DNA from: CAZWAP01 sp964632005
GTDB taxonomy: Bacteria; Planctomycetota; Phycisphaerae; Sedimentisphaerales; Anaerobacaceae
Reading direction: 5' to 3'
DNA: 10,423 nucleotides
NCBI GenBank assembly: GCA_964632005.1
Contig: CAZWAP010000066.1
Location: 1-10,423, forward strand
The notes below the pieces were generated by a model that saw nothing but the letters and a program-made list of their open reading frames with translations, ran no database searches and had not been told where the DNA came from. The stretch's first letter is position 1. Every line of letters begins with the position of its first letter. This document shows, in pieces, positions 1 to 6,060 of this stretch. Made by a program: the position numbers and the translations under genes.

Positions 1-182
1 CAACGGTTGCCAAAGGAACGCAATGTTTGGAGTCGATGATGTCAAGCTCACGTAGCTGTGCGCAAATACGCCTACAGAAAGACCGCTCGGCCTACCAGCC
101 CACCCTCTCCCGGTTGTAAGGCCACGGCGAAGAAGAACCAGGAAACCAAAACAAAAAAACAACATTCATCTGGGTATCTGCA
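1..182. other. Left-edge region, no assignable gene
   Basis: No gene can be assigned here. The third forward frame is open from the window edge to a TAA at 117-119 (38 codons), so it could be the tail of an upstream protein. The translated tail shows no recognisable motif, and the second frame also runs open only to a TAG at 53-55. The last 60 bases before the methyltransferase start are A-rich (several runs of A around 148-165) and contain no clear Shine-Dalgarno sequence or sigma70 promoter pair. The stretch is probably the end of a neighbouring gene plus a 5' leader, but the sequence does not decide this. Confidence 0.2.
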
Positions 183-1652
183 ATGGCATCTACAATGAGA
201 CCAACAGTCAGATTCTTGAGCGACGAACTTATCAAACAGATTATCGATGAGGCTGTCCACATCCTGAGCAAGCTCGGAGTAGAAATTCACAATAAAGAGA
301 TTCTGTCTTTGCTTTCGGATCACGGATGTAAAGTTGATATGGACCAACTTCATGCGGTCTTGACAGAAGAAAACATACAAAGGGCATTGGAGACTGCACC
401 AAAGTCGTTCAAGCTGTATGATGTTTTGGGAAATGAGACGCATAACTTTGCCGGCCAGAACGTATACTACACACCCGGCTCCACCGCGCTGAACATCCTT
501 GATCATAAGACCGGAGATATGCGCAAAGCGAATACTGCCGATTTCGTTGATTTTTCCAAAGTCATAAGTCAACTTGAATACATCGCCTCGACCAGCACCG
601 CTTTTATAACTTCAGATGTTTGCGAGAAGATCTCCGACAGCTATCGACTCTTCCTGAGTCTGCTTTACTGCGAAAAACCGGTGGTCACGGGCGCCTTCAC
701 GATTGAGTCGTTCAACATCATGAAGGATTTTCAGCTCGCCGTCAGAGGAACGGAGGAGGCCTTGAAGGAGAAACCGCTTACCGTCTTTTCGTGCTGTCCG
801 ACGTCGCCGTTGAAGTGGAGTGATGTGACCTCGCAAAACCTGGTCGACTGCGCTCGACACTGCATACCGGTGGAATTCATTGCGATGCCTTTGTCCGGCT
901 TCATGGCCCCCGTAACACTTACAGGAACCCTTATTCAACATACGGCTGAGACGCTCAGCGGCATTGTTATAAGCCAGTTGGCCTGTCCGGGTGCTCCGCT
1001 GCTATACGGCGGTTCACCCGCCGTTTTCGACGTGCGCTATGAGACACCGCCCATGGGAGCCGTCGAGACAATGATGATAGACTGTGCCTATAACGAAATC
1101 GGAAAATATCTCAATTTGCCCACCCAGGCCTATATCTCTATGAGTGACGCCAAACAAATCGACGCCCAGGCGGGCCTGGAGAGCGGTATGGGGGCGGCGC
1201 TGGGGGCTTTGGCCGGAATAAACAACATATCAGGCCCGGGTATGATTGACTTCGAAAGCTGCCAGTCCCTGGAAAAACTGGTACTGGACAACGAAATCTG
1301 CCGTATGACTTATCGAATGACCGAGGGTATCACACCCAGAGAGGATTTCCCCGCTGTGCCAATCCTGCAGGAACTCCTAAGGGACAGACACTTGTTGATT
1401 TCCGAACACACCTTGCGCTACCGCGACAAAGAAATATGGCTTCCCGGCCCAGCGATTGACCGTGCCAATAGAGAAAAGTGGAAACAGCAGGGTGCAATAA
1501 ACCTTGCTCAACGGCTGCGCAATGAAGTAGACAAACTACTGGAAAGCTATCAGCCAAGCAGATTGCCTCAGACAACCAGGAAAGATTTGATAAAGCTGAT
1601 GGAAAAAGAAGCACGCCGCCACGGGCAAGACCGGCTCCCTGAAAGATTTTGA
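183..1652 (+). CDS. MttB-superfamily methyltransferase (non-pyrrolysine trimethylamine/betaine methyltransferase-like)
   Basis: Cytoplasmic TIM-barrel methyltransferase that, by family, demethylates a quaternary or tertiary methylamine and passes the methyl group to a corrinoid protein. The 489 residues match the usual family length of about 480-500. Family-like stretches are the PG-STALNILDH segment near residues 98-108, the VTLTGTL / QLACPGAPLLYGG region ending at Tyr275-Gly276-Gly277, and DAKQIDAQAG at residues 322-331, followed by small-residue-rich segments. The frame is open throughout, so there is no in-frame UAG for pyrrolysine. This places it with the MtgB/MtpB/MtcB-like members that act on betaines, proline betaine or carnitine, or on unknown substrates. 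The start at 183 lacks a clear ribosome-binding site, and an in-frame ATG at 198 is an equally good alternative. No corrinoid protein, RamA-type activator or methylcorrinoid:folate methyltransferase lies in the window, so the substrate cannot be inferred from neighbours. Confidence 0.88.
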   Translation: MASTMRPTVRFLSDELIKQIIDEAVHILSKLGVEIHNKEILSLLSDHGCKVDMDQLHAVLTEENIQRALETAPKSFKLYDVLGNETHNFAGQNVYYTPGSTALNILDHKTGDMRKANTADFVDFSKVISQLEYIASTSTAFITSDVCEKISDSYRLFLSLLYCEKPVVTGAFTIESFNIMKDFQLAVRGTEEALKEKPLTVFSCCPTSPLKWSDVTSQNLVDCARHCIPVEFIAMPLSGFMAPVTLTGTLIQHTAETLSGIVISQLACPGAPLLYGGSPAVFDVRYETPPMGAVETMMIDCAYNEIGKYLNLPTQAYISMSDAKQIDAQAGLESGMGAALGALAGINNISGPGMIDFESCQSLEKLVLDNEICRMTYRMTEGITPREDFPAVPILQELLRDRHLLISEHTLRYRDKEIWLPGPAIDRANREKWKQQGAINLAQRLRNEVDKLLESYQPSRLPQTTRKDLIKLMEKEARRHGQDRLPERF

Positions 1653-1663
1653 TATGCCATTAT

Positions 1664-1722
1664 GCCGGACTAAAGCGGTAAGTTCTCGCACGTTTTGGGG
1701 TAACTTCTCCCCAAAGTCCGGC
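1664..1722. repeat. Nested inverted repeat after the methyltransferase gene
   Basis: An outer perfect 8-bp inverted repeat, GCCGGACT at 1664-1671 and AGTCCGGC at 1715-1722, encloses an inner perfect 7-bp hairpin, TTTGGGG at 1694-1700 and CCCCAAA at 1709-1715. The two helices share base 1715, so they would stack or compete. The element begins 12 nt after the stop codon of the methyltransferase. It could stabilise the 3' end of that mRNA or act in termination, but no run of T follows it, so a classic intrinsic terminator is not supported. A further small hairpin (GGGGC 1783-1787 with GCCCC 1793-1797) lies downstream. Confidence 0.55.
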
Positions 1723-1970
1723 CTAAAACCAGGAATTTCCTTGATGAATCTGCCCTGCGTGACAAAAAGTTCGAGTTTCTCTGGGGCCCTTAGCCCCGCT
1801 CGCCCGGGCCATTACCGAAAGTGCAAGAGCCTGCTCAGAAATATACAGGCAGTCTGGGCTTGCCGTAACTCCTTCTCAGGTTGGCAGTTATGCGATTTTT
1901 GGGCCTCGAGACGATCCGTTTGAGCTCCCTGGCCGGCTATGGCACTCTGACCTCGTGCACCTTATCCGCC

Positions 1971-2015
1971 ACGGGGAAAGATGCTCGCCGGACCTCGCGG
2001 TTTTTTCCCGTTTTT
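1971..2015 (+). terminator. Putative intrinsic terminator
   Basis: ACGGGGAAA at 1971-1979 can pair along its full length (one G-U pair) with TTTTCCCGT at 2003-2011. The loop is 23 nt and GC-rich, and a short run of T (2011-2015) then CC follows. The T tract is brief and the loop is long, so termination strength is uncertain. Its place immediately before a promoter-like sequence fits the end of the upstream transcription unit. Confidence 0.35.
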
Positions 2016-2018
2016 CCG

Positions 2019-2046
2019 TTGAGCGGTGCACAGTTAAGCCTATAAT
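2019..2046 (+). promoter_or_regulatory. Putative sigma70 promoter for the epimerase gene
   Basis: TTGAGC at 2019-2024 (four of six consensus -35 bases) is followed after 16 nt by a perfect TATAAT at 2041-2046. Transcription would begin near 2053 and give a leader of about 105 nt before the ATG at 2158. It is the best promoter-like pair I see in the window, and it lies right after the putative terminator. Confidence 0.5.
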
Positions 2047-2148
2047 CCTGGTGATTTACGTGAGGGCCCCGTCCCAGACGCCGTAAACAGCAGAAGAAAA
2101 TTTTGCAGGTCTGAATCCTCTGGCGGTTTGACCTCGAAACGACTGAAG

Positions 2149-2160
2149 AAGAGGAATATG
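2149..2160 (+). promoter_or_regulatory. Ribosome-binding site and start choice for the epimerase
   Basis: AAGAGG at 2149-2154 lies just upstream of the ATG at 2158. The spacing is short (3 nt), but this ATG places the GGAGYLG nucleotide-binding loop at residues 9-15, as usual for the family. An in-frame TTG at 2128 would add ten residues, mostly basic and polar, with no purine-rich site at proper distance. Confidence 0.45.
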
Positions 2161-3096
2161 GACTTTGACGTCTTGGTCACAGGAGGTGCTGGCTATTTAG
2201 GCTCTGTCCTTGTCCCCGAGCTTCTACGAGAGGGCAACAGAGTTACCGTGCTGGACAATTTTATGTTTTCGCCCTCTTCGCTGTTGGATTGCTGTTATTA
2301 CAGTACATTTGAAGTTGTAAGGGGCGATGCCCGGGACAAGGGCCTGGTTGAGCGCCTGGTTCGGGATAAGGACATTGTGATTCCCCTCGCTGCGCTGGTG
2401 GGTGCGCCGCTCTGTGACCGCGACAGCATCGGTGCAAAGACGACTAATACCGAGGCCATCAGGACACTCTGCGAGGTACTCTCGGAAAAGCAGAGAATAA
2501 TCTTCCCTACCACCAATAGCGGCTATGGCGTCAGCCAAAAAGACGTCTATTGCACAGAAGAAACGCCGCTTAACCCTATATCGCTGTACGGCCGGACAAA
2601 GGTAGAGGCCGAGAAGATCGTGCTTGACAGGACAAATAGTATCAGTTTTCGCCTTGCGACGGTCTTCGGACCAAGCCCACGGATGCGGATGGACCTGCTT
2701 GTCAATGATTTTACCTATCGTGCCGTCAAGGACCGCTTCATAGTCGTCTTTGAAGGCCATTTCAGACGCAATTATATCCACATTCGGGATGTCGCCCGTG
2801 CCTTTATTCATGCTATCGAAAACTTCGACAGTATGAGGGGCGAGCCTTATAATGTCGGTCTTTCAACGGCCAACCTGACGAAGCTGGAACTTTGTGCCAA
2901 GATCAAGGAGCTGTTGCCGGACCTCGTTTACATCGAGGCCCCCGTCGGGGAAGACCCAGACAAGAGAGATTACCTTGTATCCAATGAGAAGGTCGAGAAA
3001 GCAGGCTTTAGGCCAAGATATTCGCTCGAAACAGGGATCCGCGAATTGATCAAGGCATACACGATTCTTACCAACAGCAAGTATAGTAATGTCTAA
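2158..3096 (+). CDS. NAD(P)-dependent sugar epimerase/dehydratase (extended SDR family)
   Basis: Soluble Rossmann-fold enzyme of 312 residues that most likely oxidises and re-reduces, epimerises or dehydrates a nucleotide-linked sugar. The N-terminal dinucleotide-binding loop TGGAGYLGS covers residues 8-16, with an acidic LDNF segment at the end of the second strand typical of NAD binding. The catalytic set is visible: Thr119 in the PTTNSGYG segment takes the place of the usual Ser, and Tyr144 and Lys148 form YGRTK. The C-terminal half has the sugar-nucleotide motif RRNYIHIRDVARAF, normal for UDP-, GDP- or CDP-sugar SDRs. The exact substrate cannot be read from sequence. It probably starts its own transcription unit from the promoter at 2019-2046, and its stop codon overlaps the start of the fucose-synthase-like remnant at 3089. 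Neighbouring kinase and transketolase genes support a role in making an unusual sugar. Confidence 0.87.
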   Translation: MDFDVLVTGGAGYLGSVLVPELLREGNRVTVLDNFMFSPSSLLDCCYYSTFEVVRGDARDKGLVERLVRDKDIVIPLAALVGAPLCDRDSIGAKTTNTEAIRTLCEVLSEKQRIIFPTTNSGYGVSQKDVYCTEETPLNPISLYGRTKVEAEKIVLDRTNSISFRLATVFGPSPRMRMDLLVNDFTYRAVKDRFIVVFEGHFRRNYIHIRDVARAFIHAIENFDSMRGEPYNVGLSTANLTKLELCAKIKELLPDLVYIEAPVGEDPDKRDYLVSNEKVEKAGFRPRYSLETGIRELIKAYTILTNSKYSNV

Positions 3097-3277
3097 GCAC
3101 AGCAGAACATATATCGTTGGGCACACCGGATTGTCTGGTTCGCCTTTGGACTGCTTTCCAACCGGACGGCTGTACTCGGTAGGGAAGGGTTTCTTCGGTT
3201 ACCTGATAAGGAAAGGCTTTTTTGGTTCTTGCGGGGAAGTCGACTTCATTTCGCAACGGGATTCCGCGGTACTATAA
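3089..3277 (+). pseudogene. Remnant of a GDP-L-fucose-synthase-like epimerase
   Basis: A 62-codon frame opens with an ATG inside the last codons of the epimerase gene (8-bp overlap, as in coupled genes). Its first residues, SKHSRTYIVGHTGLSGS, closely resemble the start of GDP-L-fucose synthases, which read ..IYVAGHRGLVGSA. Later, YLIRKGF and GEVDFISQRDSAV resemble the following helix and the E-(L/V)-D-(L/F)-x-x-Q-x-x-V stretch of the same family. Between these pieces lie about 20 extra residues containing a near-duplicated GKGFFG-type segment. The frame stops after 62 residues, whereas a full enzyme has about 310-320, and nothing downstream continues it. I read it as a truncated, internally rearranged relic. 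A short expressed protein is possible but unlikely, because no ribosome-binding site precedes the ATG. Confidence 0.45.
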
Positions 3278-3300
3278 GTATAGCGAAAAAAGGCTTTTTG
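3193..3300 (+). repeat. Short imperfect direct repeats (GGAAAGGCTTTTTTGG type)
   Basis: An exact 11-nt direct repeat, AAAGGCTTTTT, occurs at 3212-3222 and 3289-3299. A third, diverged copy (GGAAGGGTTTCTTCGGTT) begins near 3183 and aligns with the copy beginning near 3210. The first two lie inside the fucose-synthase-like remnant and account for its repeated GKGFFG/RKGFFG residues. They may result from slippage or local duplication during decay of that gene. Confidence 0.4.
3250..3283 (+). promoter_or_regulatory. Putative promoter upstream of the kinase operon
   Basis: TTCGCA at 3250-3255 (four of six -35 bases) is followed after 17 nt by TATAAG at 3273-3278 (five of six -10 bases). The -10 lies in a small palindrome, CTATA-AG-TATAG, at 3272-3283, which might bind a regulator or be chance. 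A start near 3285 would give a leader of about 70 nt before the kinase ATG. Confidence 0.3.
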
Positions 3301-3354
3301 AGGGATTGAGCACGGAAAGCTATATCTGACAATAACGTAGGGAGGCGTTAGAAA

Positions 3355-4500
3355 ATGATTATCAGCAGAACCCCTTTCAGAATCTCTTTTTTCGGAGGCG
3401 GCACCGATTATCCATCCTGGTATCTCAAGCACGGCGGCAGCGTACTGAGTACCTCGATCGACAAATATTGTTACATAACGTGCCGTGTCCTGCCGCCTTT
3501 CTTCGAGCACAGGTTGAGAATCGTCTACTCGCAGACCGAACAATGCCAGCACTTTGAGGAAATCCACCATCCGGCCGTACGGGAAACCCTCCGTTTTCTC
3601 GGGATCGACCAGGGCCTCGAAATACACCATGATGGAGACTTGCCTGCTCGCAGCGGTATGGGGTCCAGCTCCTCATTTACGGTGGGCCTTCTTCATGCCC
3701 TTTATGCCCATCAGGGAATAATGCCAAGCAAGAGGCAGCTTGCTTTGGAAAGCATCCACATAGAGCAGGAAATGATTAAGGAAACGGTCGGGTCCCAGGA
3801 CCAGGTCTGTGTCGCTTTTGGAGGCTTGAATCAGATTGATTTCTCCACGACAGGTGGGATAGATGTGCGCCCGGTCACTCTCTCGGTCGATCGCAGAAAA
3901 GAGCTTGATTCGCATCTAATGCTTTTCTACACAGGGATAAAACGCACGGCCTCCAATGTAGCAAAGAGCTACGTGGAAAATATTGACGGCCGCTACAGAC
4001 GTCTCAAGAGGATGCAGCAGATGGCTGAGGAGGGAGTCGAGCTTCTGAACAGCAGCCGGTGTATCTGTCAATTTGGAGAGCTCCTGCACGAGGCCTGGAT
4101 GCTCAAAAGGGGGCTCGCCCCTGAGGTATCCAATGGCTATGTGGATGAGCTTTACGAGCGGGCGCGCAAAGCCGGTGCCATCGGAGGCAAGATCACAGGC
4201 GCAGGCGCAGGCGGCTTCTTGTTGCTTTTTGTCCCACCGTCGGCCCAGAAAAGGGTAAGAGAGTCACTCAATGATAAGATCTATGTCCCATTCCATTTCG
4301 AGTCCTACGGCAGCCAGATTATTTTCTACGAACCCGAGCAGGAGGACTACAGCGAGGTGGAAAGAGACAGGGCTAAAAGAACGATAACCTGCTTCGAGGA
4401 GCTGGCCGTTATAGCAGAGAAGAAGTCGAGCAGGATACAGGACATCGCCGTCAAGCCAAAACGGTCGGCCGATGTAGAGCCGGTCAAAAAGGACGGCTGA
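3355..4500 (+). CDS. GHMP-family sugar kinase (D-glycero-D-manno-heptose 7-phosphate kinase-like)
   Basis: Cytoplasmic ATP-dependent sugar(-phosphate) kinase of 381 residues. All three GHMP motifs are present: motif 1 with RTPFRISFFGGGTDYP at residues 5-20, the ATP-binding loop LPARSGMGSSSS at 96-107, and motif 3 GGKITGAGAGG at 277-287. The GGGTDYP and SGMGSSSS wording is characteristic of the HddA group, which makes heptose 1,7-bisphosphate on the way to GDP-D-glycero-D-manno-heptose, but related kinases for fucose or other sugars look similar. The family core normally ends soon after a segment like FHFESYGSQIIFY (about residue 325). Here about 50 further charged residues follow, rich in Lys, Glu and Arg. 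The start is well supported by GGGAGG at 3340-3345, nine nt ahead of the ATG. It is the first gene of a four-gene operon; the next ATG is 32 nt past its stop. GmhA, GmhB and HddC homologues, expected for full heptose synthesis, are not in the window. Confidence 0.87.
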   Translation: MIISRTPFRISFFGGGTDYPSWYLKHGGSVLSTSIDKYCYITCRVLPPFFEHRLRIVYSQTEQCQHFEEIHHPAVRETLRFLGIDQGLEIHHDGDLPARSGMGSSSSFTVGLLHALYAHQGIMPSKRQLALESIHIEQEMIKETVGSQDQVCVAFGGLNQIDFSTTGGIDVRPVTLSVDRRKELDSHLMLFYTGIKRTASNVAKSYVENIDGRYRRLKRMQQMAEEGVELLNSSRCICQFGELLHEAWMLKRGLAPEVSNGYVDELYERARKAGAIGGKITGAGAGGFLLLFVPPSAQKRVRESLNDKIYVPFHFESYGSQIIFYEPEQEDYSEVERDRAKRTITCFEELAVIAEKKSSRIQDIAVKPKRSADVEPVKKDG

Positions 4501-4516
4501 GACCAACTGTGGTAGC

Positions 4517-4535
4517 AAAGGAAGGTTGTGCTATG
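4517..4535 (+). promoter_or_regulatory. Ribosome-binding site deciding the radical SAM start
   Basis: AAAGGAAGG at 4517-4525 lies 7 nt before the ATG at 4533, so this ATG is preferred over the in-frame GTG at 4509, which has no such site. Starting here, the first strand of the N-terminal domain (MDVLFIHPG) begins at residue 1, as usual for the family. Confidence 0.6.
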
Positions 4536-6026
4536 GACGTACTGTTCATACATCCGGGAAACCAAAAGAGGATTTACCAGGATCTGGCCAAGGAGTTTAC
4601 GGCCGTAGCAACCCCCGCCTGGACCTTATTGCTGGCCAATTACGTTCGGAATCAGGGTTATTCAACCGCCATCTACGATGTACACATCGAGGGTTGGGAC
4701 AAGGACGTGCCGAAGGAGCTGTCAGACAGGTATGACCCGAACCTGATAGTCATAATGGTTTACGGTCACAATCCCTCAGCCTCAACGCAGACGATGCCGG
4801 CCGCAGGGGCTATAGCCAGAGACATAAAGGCCTTCAACAGTGATATCCCCGTGGCGATGGGCGGGATTCACCCTTCGGCTCTGCCTGAGCGGACGCTACG
4901 AGAAGAAAGTGTCGATTTCGTTATACAGGGTGAAGGCCCGTACACCATCGCAGGCCTGATTGAGTGCCTCGGCGGCAGGAAGGCTATTAAAGACGTCAAG
5001 GGACTTTGGTACTGGAGCAACGGTGAGGTCGAGTTTACCTCGCAGGCGCCTGTCGTTGCTGATCTCGATGAGGAGCTTGACGGATACGCATGGGACTTGC
5101 TGCCGAACCTGGACCGCTACAGGGCACACAACATGCACTGTTTTCAGGATTTCCAGAAAAGCCAGCGAGAGGATTTCTCGGACGTAAGGTCACCGTATGC
5201 TGCTATGAACACATCGCTTGGCTGCCCATACTCCTGCCACTACTGCTGTATCAACGCGATATTCGGAAAGCCGGGTATAAGGTACTGGGCGCTTGAAAAA
5301 GTGCTTTCGTGGATAGATGTGCTCGTCAAAAAGTACAGGGTCAGGAACATAAGGTTTGATGATGAGCTATTTATATTGTCGCCCAAAAGGGTAGAGCGAT
5401 TTTGCGATATGCTAATAGAGCGTAATTACGACTTGAATATTATGGTATATGGTAGGGTCGATACGACACGAGATTTTATGGTGGAGAAGATGAGACGGGC
5501 TGGTGTCAATTGGATCTCTCTCGGGATAGAATCCGGCAATGAAAAGGTAAGAAACGACGTCAACAAGAGCATAAGAAAGGACATAAAAGACGTGGTCAGG
5601 GCTATACAGGCCCATGACATTTATGTGCTCGGCAACTATATGTTTGGCCTGCCGGAGGACGATTTGACAACGATGCAGGAGACTCTGCATCTTGCAATGG
5701 ACCTAAATTGCGAATTCGCCAATTTTTACACGGTAATGCCGTTTCCTGGTTCTGCCCTGTACGACTGGGCGGTAGAGCAGGGCACTGTCCCCGATAGCTG
5801 GGCCGCGTTCTCGCAGCATAGCTACGACACCAGGCCCCTACCGACACGCTATCTTTCGCCGACCGAGGTGTTGGCGTTTAGAGACGAAGCTTTCAACACT
5901 TACTTCAGCAGTGATAGATACCTGAAGATGATAGATGCCAAGTTCGGCAGCAAGGTCACAAGGCACTTAGAAAAAATGCTCACGATCAAGATCCGGCGGA
6001 GGCTGTTCACGGACCTTGTAAAGTAA
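4533..6026 (+). CDS. B12-binding domain radical SAM protein
   Basis: Cytoplasmic iron-sulfur enzyme of 497 residues. The N-terminal part (about residues 1-150) has the Rossmann-like cobalamin-binding layout of this family, with TPAWTLLLANYVRNQGY, then a conserved GGIHPSALPE segment and a DFVIQGEGPYT stretch. The radical SAM TIM-barrel core follows, with its cluster motif CPYSCHYC giving Cys231, Cys235 and Cys238 (CX3CX2C). Downstream features include RFDDELF and WISLGIESGNEKVRNDVNK, typical of BchE/P-methylase-like members, and NYMFGLPEDD. Characterised relatives methylate unactivated carbon or phosphorus or make cyclisation or rearrangement products. The exact reaction cannot be read from sequence. 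Sitting between a sugar kinase and a transketolase (34 nt before the next ATG), it may modify a sugar or its lipid-linked form, for example by C-methylation. This is inference from position. Confidence 0.85.
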   Translation: MDVLFIHPGNQKRIYQDLAKEFTAVATPAWTLLLANYVRNQGYSTAIYDVHIEGWDKDVPKELSDRYDPNLIVIMVYGHNPSASTQTMPAAGAIARDIKAFNSDIPVAMGGIHPSALPERTLREESVDFVIQGEGPYTIAGLIECLGGRKAIKDVKGLWYWSNGEVEFTSQAPVVADLDEELDGYAWDLLPNLDRYRAHNMHCFQDFQKSQREDFSDVRSPYAAMNTSLGCPYSCHYCCINAIFGKPGIRYWALEKVLSWIDVLVKKYRVRNIRFDDELFILSPKRVERFCDMLIERNYDLNIMVYGRVDTTRDFMVEKMRRAGVNWISLGIESGNEKVRNDVNKSIRKDIKDVVRAIQAHDIYVLGNYMFGLPEDDLTTMQETLHLAMDLNCEFANFYTVMPFPGSALYDWAVEQGTVPDSWAAFSQHSYDTRPLPTRYLSPTEVLAFRDEAFNTYFSSDRYLKMIDAKFGSKVTRHLEKMLTIKIRRRLFTDLVK

Positions 6027-6060
6027 AAAGGTCAGCAAAAAGTTATACGGAGGATTCAAC

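Larger units (their letters stand above)
1763..2083 (+). pseudogene. Possible decayed reading frame, faintly nucleoside-phosphorylase-like
   Basis: The second forward frame stays open from the TGA at 1760-1762 to the TAA at 2084-2086 but has no ATG start and no ribosome-binding site. Its first part reads like real protein: a helix-like stretch (LARAITESARACSEIYRQSG) followed by a segment containing GSYAIFGPRDDPFE. The order of helix, then G-x-Y, then GPR, then an acidic residue is reminiscent of the C-terminal half of purine nucleoside / methylthioadenosine phosphorylases (G-T-Y...E-G-P-R-F...E). The glutamate before GPR is missing and the sequence soon becomes unconvincing. In the frame one base later, a short upstream stretch (DESALRDKKFEFLWGP, 1743-1790) could be the preceding piece, which would imply a frameshift. 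The end overlaps the putative terminator and promoter, which argues against a functional gene. This is a weak call. Confidence 0.17.

Noticed and set aside
72..572. 166-codon reading frame on the minus strand overlapping the methyltransferase start
   Set aside because: It lies mostly opposite a clear MttB-family gene and shows no motif or ribosome-binding site; it is an antisense shadow.
1654..1923. 89-codon ATG reading frame after the methyltransferase gene
   Set aside because: Its composition is rich in Ser, Cys, Arg and Trp, it has no ribosome-binding site, it runs through the nested hairpin, and it shows no family motif.
2224..2811. 195-codon minus-strand reading frame
   Set aside because: It is entirely antisense to the epimerase gene, which carries the full set of SDR motifs; no protein motif is visible in the antisense frame.
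4677..4695. DVHIEG in the radical SAM N-terminal domain, matching the DxHxxG cobalamin base-off motif
   Set aside because: It lies after the second strand, not in the loop after the first strand where that histidine ligand sits in methionine-synthase-type domains, so the match is probably chance.
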